Shown piece by piece: positions 10,913-20,895 of a stretch of 64,000 bases of DNA (position 1 is the first letter of the stretch; each line of letters opens with the position of its first letter). Below the pieces are notes generated by a model, which saw only the letters and a program-made list of their open reading frames with translations, was not told the DNA's origin and did no database searches. The translations under genes and the position numbers were made by a program. The stretch is from Salvia splendens (Eukaryota > Streptophyta > Magnoliopsida > Lamiales > Lamiaceae): positions 12,810,729 to 12,874,728 of the forward strand of contig NC_056038.1 of the NCBI RefSeq assembly GCF_004379255.2, written 5' to 3'.

Positions 10913-13900
10913 TTTGCAATTTTTGGGGTACAATTGAAATCCCCTTGATTGTTACTGGTCAGCGGTGGTCATGAATGAGATTCGTCTAAGCTAGAGAGAA
11001 AATAAAGTATAGAGACAAAAGAGAATAAAATAAGAGAGGTGAGATGCAAATAAAAATTAAAAGAGTTTTCTTAGCAATGAAATTAATCACAAGTTTTATA
11101 CGTTAATTGTATGAGAGACCGATTACTAAAGCTAATCGCTTTACCACTTTAACTATTTTTCCAATACGAGTGCAGAAAATGAAATGATTCTACTATTATG
11201 GAACGGATGGAGTACTATTATGCAATAGTTTCAAATGATAACGAATAGAAAAAAGTTGTTTTTAAACTTAAAGTTTACCCATCTTCAAAATCGTGTGTAA
11301 GCAACACATAGTTCATCTATCTAAAAATAATATACTGTAGTTTATTTTGTTTTAATTTAAAATGTTGGCTTACAGAGACAGGTTTAGTGGGAGCAGAACT
11401 AATAGACTTGAGCAGGAAAGTGCAACGTAGGAAGGTTTTCCCATGCAGCTACGCCTTTATCAAACCGGATTTTCGTATCCGTTGTTCTACCTCCATAACT
11501 CAACCGCGTTGCAGAATGACAATTGGGCGTCGGCAACAAGTCCACCAGTGGTGCGGCTGGACTGGATTGCCGGGCTTGAAAACTGCAACCAAGCAAAGCT
11601 AAATCCTACTAGTTACGCATGTCGAGATGAGAGGAGTTTATGTGTTGATGTTGCTAACGTCAGTAGAGGATACAGGTGTAGCTGCGTCCAAGGTTACGAG
11701 AGCAACCCTTACCTTCTTGGAGGCTGCCAAAGTTGGTACTACTATTCTTCTTTTATTTTATTATTTTTTCGCAAACACCTTTCACTAACACTATCTCCAG
11801 CTATTGCATTTCCCAGTTCAATTGCAAGAAATGGGTGCCAGGATCAGGGTGGGAAACTGTCAATTCCATTTCCATTTGGAATAGGGCCGAATTGCTCTTT
11901 GGAGCCATCCTTTGAAGTAGATTGCGATACCTCCGCGAACCCTCCCAAAGCTTACCTCTCTATTCAAAAGAAAGAAATCACCCGCTTAAATTTATCACAG
12001 GACTATCCAACACTTGGTTATGCTTGCTACAATCTCAGCAGAGAATCATTATTAAGACGGAAGAGCAAAGCTTGAGGATTGACTTGTCAAAAACAAAATT
12101 CACGTTGTCGGAAGATAGTTGGATCTCTGTGATTGGGTGCGATGATATTAATATAATGGTGGGTATGACTCGACATGTCAATCGAACTTGTGTTGGCAGT
12201 ACATGTGCAGCTGTTTGCAAGGATAACCAAATTGCTAATGATTATTACGCATATTGTCCGACAAAGAGGGCTGAGTATTGGCCTGGAAATGGCTGTTGCA
12301 GGGCAGAGGTATTCACATATTTCTTATATTCCAACATAATAATAGTAATAATAATAATAATAATAAGTGATAAAAGAAGCAAATACTATTCGGTTACATT
12401 ACAGGCACCTCCTACCTGGAAGCCAATTTAAGCGAGTTCAGTGGCCGATGGCCGCGAACCAATTTCTATTGCAGCTACGCCTTCCTTGGAACCAAGGATG
12501 ACTATTATGAAGCAACAAACCCCATTTTTAATAACTCAACACAGATTCTATCTGATGATCCACACATCAATTACCGACCCACGATAGTTCCACTGGACTG
12601 GAGGATTGGTGCCGTATATTGCAAAGACGCGCGACTCAATCCGACTGATTATGTGTGTCAGAATAACACCGTCTGCATTGATTTTGATGATACTGTTAGA
12701 GGCTACCTCTGCAACTGCTCCAAAGGATACCAGGGCAACCCTTACCTTAGCCCAGGATGCAAAGGTTACTACTTTTTAAAAAAATATATTCTTTTCTTTA
12801 TCTAACAATCTAATGCTTTAAATCATAATTTGAAATTGAGTAATACTATCATATTCAAATAGATTTAAACTTGCTTCAACTGCTAATCGATTGCATTGAA
12901 CAGATATTGATGAATGCGCTGATAGTGCAACTAATGCATGCGTTTCAAATTCAATTTGTATCAATGTTGTTGGATCTTATCACTGCTCATGCCCCAAAGG
13001 ATATGTTGGTGATGGCACCCCTTGTATTAAGGTGTCGCCATCCAACACCAAGACCATAATCTTGGCAGGTAACAAAATGTTTTCATTGTATCCTCCCCTC
13101 CCACAAATATTTTGTATAAGATGTTCACTTTTCTTTTTTTGTTTGTTCCAATCAAAATGATCGCTTTCTATGTTTGAATAAACTTCCTCTCTTCCCTCTC
13201 CTCTCTCCTTACTGATATACTAACTACATTTTTCTCCTTACTCTACTCCGGTCAATAACTTTATCTAGAATCTCGTTTCACTCAAGAAAGTAGACATATT
13301 GAATAGAACTGAAAATATAACATAATGTGGTTGACTAGTGCATCATTATATAGTACTCCACATGTTTGCAGTTTCTTAGTCAAGTAATTTCATATACAGG
13401 TATGGGCTCTGGATTAGGATTTCTTGTACTCGCCTTAATGTCCTTTTGGTTGATTAGAGCATTGAAAAAGAGAAGGGAAAAAGTGATTAAGGACAGATTT
13501 TTCAAACGAAATGGTGGTCTTCTCTTACAACAACAACAAAAAAATGAAGGCACAATTCGAAAAACAAAACTTTACACTGCAAAAGAGTTGGAGATAGCTA
13601 CTGATCACTTTAATGAAAACCGAATCCTTGGACATGGAGGTCAGGGTATTGTCTATAAAGGTATGTTATCGGATGGTAAAATTGTGGCAGTGAAAAAATC
13701 AAAGTTGGTTGAAGAAAAGCAATTGAAACCGTTCATAAATGAGGTGGTTATATTGTCACAAATCAATCACAAGAATGTGGTCAGTTTGTTGGGTTGTTGC
13801 TTGGAAACGGAAGTTCCTGTGCTTGTTTATGAATTCATGCCAAATGGCACCCTTTATGATCTCATACATGATCCAAATAATGAATTTCCATTTCCATGGA

Positions 13901-14021
13901 ACATGCGTTTGAAAATCGCAGCTGATATAGCAGAAGCATTGGCCTATTTACACTCTGCATCTTCTGTAGCGATCTATCACAGAGACATCAAGTCAAGTAA
14001 TCTCCTTTTGGACGAGAAATA

Positions 14022-14489
14022 TGTTAGTGTTAATCTCAGAATCGTCACAGACCGTTGGATGTGATGGAGGAGATCGAAGGGCCGAGAATATTCGGCAGCT
14101 CAATTCATAGGCAACGGCTAGTTTGTTGACAACGGTTTTTTAACTAACTTCGTCAACTAAGATCAGAAGCTGTTGAAGCTGAAAGGGAGTGATATAAATC
14201 GTGAGGAGCTGCGTCAAATGAGCTCAGTTAGCTACCTCAACACTCAAGAAAAGATTCTCCATATTCATCACTTGATTAATTCTTGGTTGTAGAATTAGAT
14301 TAGAGGTTTTGAAGTTCTTGGAGTGAGTTCTTGAGAGATTGTAAATTCCATTTTTCATCCCATACTTAGTGAATCATTTTGCCTCTGGCCGTGGATGTAG
14401 ATCTTACGATCGAACCACGTAAAACCTTGTGTTCATTTTCGTTTCATGCGCGATTGTATTGATCGACGAATCCTCGAGTTTTCATAACA
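14022..14489 (+). repeat. Left LTR of the copia element
   Basis: 468 bp, TG...CA ends. It has a TATA-like GATATAAATC at about 14191, a likely promoter for the element. The block from about 14390 to 14440 (CGTGGATGTAGATCTTAC and CGAACCACGTAAAA) resembles the end of the LTR at 52125-52798. Confidence 0.96.
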
Positions 14490-14491
14490 AG

Positions 14492-14507
14492 TGGCGCCGT
14501 CTGTGGG
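14492..14507 (+). other. Primer-binding-site-like sequence of the copia element
   Basis: TGGCGCCGTCTGTGGG begins two bases after the LTR. It starts with the TGG expected for pairing to a tRNA CCA end. The donor tRNA is not established; it is not the initiator-Met type used by the gypsy element in this window. The same string occurs after the LTR at 52125-52798. Confidence 0.65.
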
Positions 14508-14583
14508 GAAGCGAAGGAGGTAGATTGATCATCATCTGCAGATATCTGCTGTGTGTTACATCGCATATTAAGTGCTTGAAGAA

Positions 14584-17500
14584 ATGGCCGCTACAAGGTT
14601 TGAGACCGAAAAATTCTCGGGCAAGAATGATTTCGGTTTATGGCGCATTAAGATGCGCGCATTGCTGGTGCAACAAGGTCTTGGTGATGCGATCAAGACT
14701 GACCTCTCCAAGGAAAAGGAAGAGGTTGATCCGGATGGGAAATTCCAGGCCAAGAAAGAAGAGCTCAATGAAAAGGCTCATAGTGTGATCATCTTGTGCT
14801 TGACCGATAATGTGTTGAGAGAAGTGTCCAAGGAGACGACAGCTGCTGGGGTTTGGAAGAAGCTTGAGGCTCTTTACATGACAAAGTCCCTGGCTAACCG
14901 TTTGTTCATAAAGCAAAGGCTGTACTCTTTCAAGATTCATGAAGATAAAGGCCTTGCAGAACAGCTGGATGAGTTTAATAAGGCTGTGGACGATTTGGAG
15001 AATATAGATGTGAAGCTTGAAGATGAAGACAAGGCTATAATTCTTCTCAGCGCACTGCCAAAAACTTTTGATCACCTGCGAGATGCCATGCTATATGGCA
15101 GGGAAAAGACTATCACACTTGAAGAGGTTCAATGTGCCCTTAAGTCGAAGGAACTGGGGAAGTCAAGCACAAGTTATGAAGCTGGAAACCAGGCCCTGAA
15201 TGTAAAGGGGTTCAAAGGCAAGAAAAAGAAGTTCACGCCAAGTCAGAAGCCTCACTATCAGAAACAAAATGGTGCCCTTATGCAGGAGAAACGAAGCTGT
15301 CACTACTGCAAGAAACCTGGGCATCTCAAAAAGGATTGCTACTCATGGATAAGGAAGCAAAACGAAGAGAAGGCTATTCAAAACCAGGCTGATCTTGCAG
15401 AAGACACAGGCCCTCCACAGGTTATGAATGTGGTAAGTGATGGGATAGAAAATTCTTGGATCATGGACTCAGGGTGTAGTTTTCATATATGCTCTAACAA
15501 GGGATGGTTTGAGGATCTGGTAGAGTCAAGTGGGTCTGTGATGTTAGGAAATGATCAAGCATGCCACATAAGGGGTATAGGGAATATCAGATTAAAGTCT
15601 CATGATGGGACAGTGAAGTTGCTTACTCAAGTGAGGTATATTCCTGAAATCAAAAGAAATTTGATATCACTTGGCATGCTAGAGTCTAGAGGCTTCAAAT
15701 TTTCCTCTGAAAAGGGATGTATGACTGTTTCAATGAATAGGAAAGTGTTAATGACTGCTGAAAGAAGAAATAGGCTCTATTATCTCGTAGCAGAAACTAT
15801 GGTTGGATCAGTGAATGTTGCAGATGCCAACAATAATGTAGAGCTCTGGCACAGGAGGCTCGACCATCTTGGTGAAGGTGGGATGAAGGAACTGATAAAG
15901 AAAGAAGTTATCTCAGTGAATCAGAATCAGAGACTCAAGAAGTGTGAATACTGTGCTAGAGGAAAAAGCAAGAAACTCCCATACAAGGCTGGGATGCACA
16001 CCTCAAAATCTGCTCTAGACTATGCTCATTGTGATTTGTGGGGCCCAGCTCAGCCTGCTTCCATGGGTGGAGGCAGATATTTCATGTCGATTATTGATGA
16101 CTACACAAGGAAAGTGTGGGTGTTCATCCTAAAAGAGAAATCACAGGCTCTTGATAGGTTCAAAGAGTGGTGCACAGAGATGAGGCTGAAAAGGTCTACC
16201 ACTCTCAAGTGTTTGAGGACAGATAATGGTATGGAGTTCTTGTCACATGATTTTGATTCTTTCTGCAAGGCAAATGGGATCCAGAGACATAGAACAGCCC
16301 CAATGAACCCCCAACAAAATGGGGTGGCAGAGAGGATGAATAGGACTCTCATTGAGAGGGTCAGATGTATGCTACTCTCTTCTGGTTTGGATAAGGTATT
16401 CTGGGGGGAAGCTGTGTGCACTGCAGCTGTCTTGATAAACAACTCTCCTTCGGCAGCTATTAAAAATGATATCCCAGATACAAGATGGTATGGTAGAAAC
16501 AGAGATTACAGCCAGTTTAAGGTTTTTGGTTGTAGAGCTTATGCTCATTGTAGGCAAGGAAAGCTTGATGCAAGGGCTCAGAGGTGTGTTATGGTTGGCT
16601 ACCAACAAGGAGTAAAAGGCTACAGATTATGGTGCACTGAGGATGGAAGCAAGAAAATAATCATAAGCCGTGATGTAGTTTTCCATGAGGATCACATGTC
16701 ATTGTTAAAGCCTGATGAGCAGCTGATTGAGAAAGTTTATACTGATCAAGAAATTTTGTATGATGATACTTCACATTCAGAATCAGTGGACCAAGATGAA
16801 GGTGGATGCTCAAGCCCTCCAGAAACACATCAGCATGGTCTCAATGAAGAGGATCAGGGACAACATGTGATAGCCAGAGACAGAGGTAGGAGGGAAATCA
16901 GAATGCCTGCCAGATTTAGTGATTATGAAATGAGCTTCTTTGCTCTCTGTGTAGCAGAAGTTATGGAGTATTCTGAACCATCTACATATGCTGAGGCCGT
17001 ATCCAGTAAAGAGAGGGACAAATGGCTAGCAGCTATGAAAGAAGAGATAAAGTCTTTGTTGAAGAATTTTACTTGGATATTGGTAGAAAATCCTGGAACT
17101 CAGAGACTTATCAGCTGCAAGTGGATCTTCAGAAGGAAGATTGAGGTTGGAGAGATAGAGAGTATAAGATTCAAAGCAAGGTTGGTTGCTAGAGGCTTTA
17201 CTCAAGAAGAAGGGATCGACTACAATGATGTATTCTCTCCAGTGGTTAAGCATAGTTCAATCAGAATTTTGCTAGCTCTTGTTGCAAGGTATGACTGGGA
17301 ATTACACCAGTTGGATGTTAAAACGGCTTTCTTACATGGTGAACTTGAAGAAACAATATATATGCATCAACCCGAGGGTTTCATTGAGGCTGGAAATGAA
17401 GATAAGGTTTGTTTGCTAAAGAGAAGCCTCTATGGATTGAAGCAAAATAGCAGACAGTGGTACCTAAAATTCGACGAGCATATGATGGATGTTGGATTCA

Positions 17501-18546
17501 AGAAGTCACAGTATGATAGCTGTGTTTACATCAGAGAGAAGAATGGTAAGCCAATTGCCTTTCTACTTTTATATGTTGATGACATGCTTGTGGCAGGATC
17601 AGATTTGGGTGTAATTCAGGAAATCAAGGCTGAGTTGGAATCTAAGTTCGAAATGAAGGACTTAGGGAATGCAAGGAGGATCCTTGGAATGGATATTTTC
17701 AGAGATAGGTCCAAGAGAGAGCTCAGATTGATGCAAAAGGATTACATACAGAGGGTGCTGAAGAAATTTCAGGCTGATGAGTTCAAGCCTGTTTCCACAC
17801 CAATGGCTGCTCACTTCAAGCTGAGCAAGGATCAGAGGCCAAAGAATGACTCAGAGAGAAAGGAGTTAAGTAAGATACCTTATGCAAACATAATAGGCAG
17901 CATAATGTATACTATGCTGTGCACAAGGCCAGATTTGGCTCACTCCATCAGTGTTTGCAGTCGATTTATGTCAGATCATGGCAGGGATCATTGGTTAGCA
18001 TTGAAATGGTTGCTCAGGTACTTGAAAGGTGCTTCAGATTATGGGCTGGTGTACAGAGCAGAGACTATAAATCAAGGTGGAGCATTGGTGGATTTTTGTG
18101 ATTCTGATTATGCTTCGAATAAGGATAATAGAAGGTCACAAACTGGATATGTGTTTAACCTATATGGCACGGCTGTGAGCTGGAAATCTAGTCTGCAACA
18201 TGTAGTTGCTTTGTCCACTACGGAAGCAGAATACATTGCAATGACAGAGGCTGTTAAGGAAGCGATGTGGCTCAAAGGAATCTTGGAAGATTTTGGAGAA
18301 AAACAAAGCGCTGTGGAGATTAAGTGTGATAGCAGCAGTGCACTGTGCCTAGCGAAACACCAAGTTTTTCACGAGAGGAGTAAGCACATAGATGTGCGTA
18401 TGCATTTCATAAGAGATGAGATACAAAGAGGAGAAGTAAAGGTTGTGAAGGTGTCGACCGAGCATAATGCGGCAGACATGTTAACCAAACCACTTCCAGC
18501 AATCAAGTTCAGGTATTGCATGGAGTTGGTTGGACTCCGGATGTAG
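14584..18546 (+). CDS. Copia gag-pol polyprotein, intact
   Basis: Single open frame to the stop at 18546. I take the ATG at 14584 (MAATRFE); an in-frame ATG at 14572 would add four residues. Counting from 14572: Gag (UBN2-type) in the first ~230 residues; a CCHC knuckle (CHYCKKPGHLKKDC) near 243; an aspartic protease with DSG at about 299-301; an integrase zinc-binding segment near 425-460; and a catalytic core with D488, D551 and E587, giving DD35E spacing. Reverse transcriptase follows with YVDD at 1001-1004. RNase H comes last, with an Asp near 1177 in a DSDYAS motif. All key residues are present and there is no stop or frameshift. With near-identical LTRs the element looks autonomous and possibly still active. 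Activity is inferred, not shown. Confidence 0.95.
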   Translation: MAATRFETEKFSGKNDFGLWRIKMRALLVQQGLGDAIKTDLSKEKEEVDPDGKFQAKKEELNEKAHSVIILCLTDNVLREVSKETTAAGVWKKLEALYMTKSLANRLFIKQRLYSFKIHEDKGLAEQLDEFNKAVDDLENIDVKLEDEDKAIILLSALPKTFDHLRDAMLYGREKTITLEEVQCALKSKELGKSSTSYEAGNQALNVKGFKGKKKKFTPSQKPHYQKQNGALMQEKRSCHYCKKPGHLKKDCYSWIRKQNEEKAIQNQADLAEDTGPPQVMNVVSDGIENSWIMDSGCSFHICSNKGWFEDLVESSGSVMLGNDQACHIRGIGNIRLKSHDGTVKLLTQVRYIPEIKRNLISLGMLESRGFKFSSEKGCMTVSMNRKVLMTAERRNRLYYLVAETMVGSVNVADANNNVELWHRRLDHLGEGGMKELIKKEVISVNQNQRLKKCEYCARGKSKKLPYKAGMHTSKSALDYAHCDLWGPAQPASMGGGRYFMSIIDDYTRKVWVFILKEKSQALDRFKEWCTEMRLKRSTTLKCLRTDNGMEFLSHDFDSFCKANGIQRHRTAPMNPQQNGVAERMNRTLIERVRCMLLSSGLDKVFWGEAVCTAAVLINNSPSAAIKNDIPDTRWYGRNRDYSQFKVFGCRAYAHCRQGKLDARAQRCVMVGYQQGVKGYRLWCTEDGSKKIIISRDVVFHEDHMSLLKPDEQLIEKVYTDQEILYDDTSHSESVDQDEGGCSSPPETHQHGLNEEDQGQHVIARDRGRREIRMPARFSDYEMSFFALCVAEVMEYSEPSTYAEAVSSKERDKWLAAMKEEIKSLLKNFTWILVENPGTQRLISCKWIFRRKIEVGEIESIRFKARLVARGFTQEEGIDYNDVFSPVVKHSSIRILLALVARYDWELHQLDVKTAFLHGELEETIYMHQPEGFIEAGNEDKVCLLKRSLYGLKQNSRQWYLKFDEHMMDVGFKKSQYDSCVYIREKNGKPIAFLLLYVDDMLVAGSDLGVIQEIKAELESKFEMKDLGNARRILGMDIFRDRSKRELRLMQKDYIQRVLKKFQADEFKPVSTPMAAHFKLSKDQRPKNDSERKELSKIPYANIIGSIMYTMLCTRPDLAHSISVCSRFMSDHGRDHWLALKWLLRYLKGASDYGLVYRAETINQGGALVDFCDSDYASNKDNRRSQTGYVFNLYGTAVSWKSSLQHVVALSTTEAEYIAMTEAVKEAMWLKGILEDFGEKQSAVEIKCDSSSALCLAKHQVFHERSKHIDVRMHFIRDEIQRGEVKVVKVSTEHNAADMLTKPLPAIKFRYCMELVGLRM

Positions 18547-18611
18547 TTGAGTACGGGGTTTTTTGTCGGAGGGGATTGGTTCATGTATGATTATGAGATT
18601 AAGGTGGAGTT

Positions 18612-19079
18612 TGTTAGTGTTAATCTCAGAATCGTCACAGACCGTTGGATGTGATGGAGGAGATCGAAGGGCCGAGAATATTCGGCAGCTCAATTCATAG
18701 GCAACGGCTAGTTTGTTGACAACGGTTTTTTAACTAACTTCGTCAACTAAGATCAGAAGCTGTTGAAGCTGAAAGGGAGTGATATAAATCGTGAGGAGCT
18801 GCGTCAAATGAGCTCAGTTAGCTACCTCAACACTCAAGAAAAGATTCTCCATATTCATCACTTGATTAATTCTTGGTTGTAGAATTAGATTAGAGGTTTT
18901 GAAGTTCTTGGAGTGAGTTCTTGAGAGATTGTAAATTCCATTTTTCATCCCATACTTAGTGAATCATTTTGCCTCTGGCCGTGGATGTAGATCTTACGAT
19001 CGAACCACGTAGAACCTTGTGTTCATTTTCGTTTCATGCGCGATTGTATTGATCGACGAATCCTCGAGTTTTCATAACA
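18612..19079 (+). repeat. Right LTR of the copia element
   Basis: 468 bp, one visible difference from the left LTR. It is preceded by the purine-rich tract AAGGTGGAGT (18601-18610), the likely plus-strand primer, and followed directly by the AAATA target duplication and the rest of the WAKL kinase exon. Confidence 0.96.
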
Positions 19080-19775
19080 AAATATGTTGTCAAAGTGTCG
19101 GACTTTGGAACTTCAAAGCCCATTTCTGCGGGTCAAACTCACTTAACTACTCTGGTTAAAGGGACGTTCGGATATTTAGATCCAGAGTATTTTCATTCGA
19201 GTAAATTCACGGAAAAGAGCGATGTTTATAGTTTTGGAGTGGTTCTTGCCGAGCTTCTTACTGGTGCCAATTTCTCTTGACGAGGAAGAGGAGAAAAGAA
19301 GCCTAGCTACTCGGAAACTGCCTGGACACGATTTTGGATCCTCAAATTTTGGAGCAAGGTATGAAGGAAGAAGAGGTGGTTTTAGTGGCTAAACTTGCTC
19401 AAAAATGCTTGAATTTGTAAGGAAAAATGAGACCAACTATGAAACAAGTGGCTGTCGAATTGGAAAGTTACAGGTTATCTCAAAGGTCTATTAGAGTTGA
19501 AGATGAATCTGAAGATATGAGATTTTTTGAAAACATTCCTGGATCAATTTCTGAAAATGATTTCACATTGCCAGGTAGATAGTGTGTGTAACAAAAGTTC
19601 TCTCATCAGTCTCAAATTCCGGCCAAGTCAAAGTCTATATGTGCGGTGCGGTGCGGTGCGGTGTGGTGGGTAGAACAGTGCAATTGGATAATTCAAAATA
19701 ATTCAAAAACTACATTGCCCAAATATATCTAAAAAAAATATCCTGAAATTAATTTTTATGATTAACACAAAAATA

Positions 19776-19867
19776 TACTTCCTCGGTCCCCCATAAAGAG
19801 TGATAGACTCTTTCATTTTAGTCCATATACAATAAAAATGACACTATTTTAAGGAGAGGAGGGATTA
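19776..19867. mobile_element. Short MITE relic
   Basis: TACTTCCTCGGTCCCCCATA at the left and GGAGAGGAGGGATTA at the right form imperfect inverted ends about 90 bp apart, so it is probably internally deleted. Confidence 0.5.
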
Positions 19868-19977
19868 TATTATATCAATTAAATAACATATCCAAATAAT
19901 TATTATAATCTTCATAGAATCTAAATATCACAATATTTATTAAAATATACAAATATTAATATAATTTTTAAAAGTAA

Positions 19978-20251
19978 TACTCCCTCCATTTGCGTATAGG
20001 AGTCACATTTCTTTCTGACATGTGTTTTAAGAAATGTTAAAAAAAGTGGGTGAAAAAAAGTGGGTGAAAAAAAGTTAGTGGAATATGAGTCTCACTTATA
20101 TATATTACGTTTAAAAGAAATGTGAGTTGAACGAGTTAATGGAATGTGGGGCTTTTATAGCATTTATAGTAAAAGTGAACCGGGATTCCTATTCGTGGAC
20201 AGACCGAAATGGAATAACAGGACTCCTATTCGCGGAAAGAGCTAGAAAGTA
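19978..20251. mobile_element. Stowaway-like MITE
   Basis: The left end TACTCCCTCCATTTGCGTAT is mirrored by ACTCCTATTCGCGGAAAGAG at the right. GGAGTCACAT near the left and CAGGACTCCT near the right are also in inverted order. Non-coding. Confidence 0.6.
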
Positions 20252-20269
20252 TATTTCTATTATACTATA

Positions 20270-20490
20270 TACTTCCTCCCCAAAGAATATGCACTTTGGG
20301 TTCGGCGCGAATTTTAATGCAAAATTAGTATAGTAATAGAGACGTAGGGAGAAAAAGTAATTAAAGTATTATTGGGTAGGGAATGAGTCTCACCTCATTA
20401 GAGAGAAGAGTTTTCAAAATTATAAAATTCATATTCTTGTGGAACTGACTAAAAAATAAAGAGTGCATATTCTTGTGTGGAGGGGTAGTA
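20270..20490. mobile_element. Stowaway-like MITE
   Basis: The ends TACTTCCTCCCCAAAGAATA and TATTCTTGTGTGGAGGGGTA are inverted repeats; GAATATGCACTTTG matches the same subfamily as 50201-50427. About 220 bp, non-coding, less than 410 bp upstream of the WAKL start codon. Confidence 0.7.
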
Positions 20491-20895
20491 TTTAAAATTA
20501 AATTCAGTTTTTTCAAAGTTTTTTCTTTTATTTACATCCGAATAAAAACTAAATTTACAAAAATTTAAATTGAACTAAACATAACCCAAATCAAATTATA
20601 AATTTCAATTTTGTTTAGAGCGGATATTCAATTTCGGATATTCAATTTCAATTTAGTGCCACCGGCTAAAGGGTGTAAAAAAAAGTCAAAGTCAAGATGG
20701 CGGCTTGTCCTATTAAATGTAATGAAAAAGTCAACAGCAAATAATTGAACTTTAGTCCTTTTCATTAGCTAAGTTTGTCCTTTTCATTAATTGTCTTGAA
20801 ACAAGATCGTGCATTACATAATTCACTTCTTTGATATGTGTATATATATAGCTCTATTAAAATAAGTGATCAATCAATTCCAATTAATAGCCAAT

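Larger units (their letters stand above)
14022..19079 (+). mobile_element. Complete Ty1/copia retrotransposon, very recent insertion
   Basis: The element is 5058 bp with 468-bp LTRs starting TGTTAGTG and ending CATAACA. The 5-bp target duplication is AAATA (14017-14021 and 19080-19084). By eye the two LTRs differ at a single base, near 19012 in the right copy (GTAGAACC against GTAAAACC). A primer-binding-type sequence TGGCGCCGTCTGTGGG follows the left LTR, and the purine-rich AAGGTGGAGT precedes the right one. One long uninterrupted gag-pol frame fills the interior. It lies in the same orientation as the WAKL gene and splits its kinase exon. The domain order (integrase before reverse transcriptase) makes it copia. 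Tork/TNT1-like is my best lineage guess. Confidence 0.97.
9896..19582 (+). pseudogene. WAK-like receptor kinase pseudogene split by a copia element
   Basis: This is a tandem copy of the WAKL gene at 20896-25232. Exons are about 9896-10439, 11376-11730, 11801-12310, 12405-12764, 12904-13068 and 13400-14021, resuming at 19085-19582. They encode a signal peptide, two galacturonan-binding (GUB_WAK) plus EGF modules, an EGF_CA repeat (DIDECAD), a membrane segment and a Ser/Thr kinase. Lesions against the intact neighbour are: a 22-bp deletion in exon 2 near 11461 that shifts the frame; indels in exon 3 near 12003 and 12035; loss of 10 bp at the exon 3 end near 12306; a copia insertion at 14022 after the HRD region; and, downstream of it, a frameshift near 19266, a ~20-bp deletion near 19312 and an in-frame TAA near 19417. 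A (AAT)n run lies at 12335-12366. Both the insertion and the older indels make it non-functional. Confidence 0.92.
19583..20895. other. Spacer between the tandem WAKL copies
   Basis: No gene. It holds a short (GTGCG)n-type microsatellite at about 19637-19665, three MITEs (listed separately) and AT-rich DNA. Just before the second WAKL gene are GTCAAAGTCAA (W-box cores on the minus strand, near 20681-20695) and a TATA-like run at about 20840-20853. Confidence 0.5.

Noticed and set aside
11922..12431. Treating the middle exons of the first WAKL as a separate gene
   Set aside because: They align exon by exon with the intact copy at 20896-25232; the apparent separate frames come from frameshifts.
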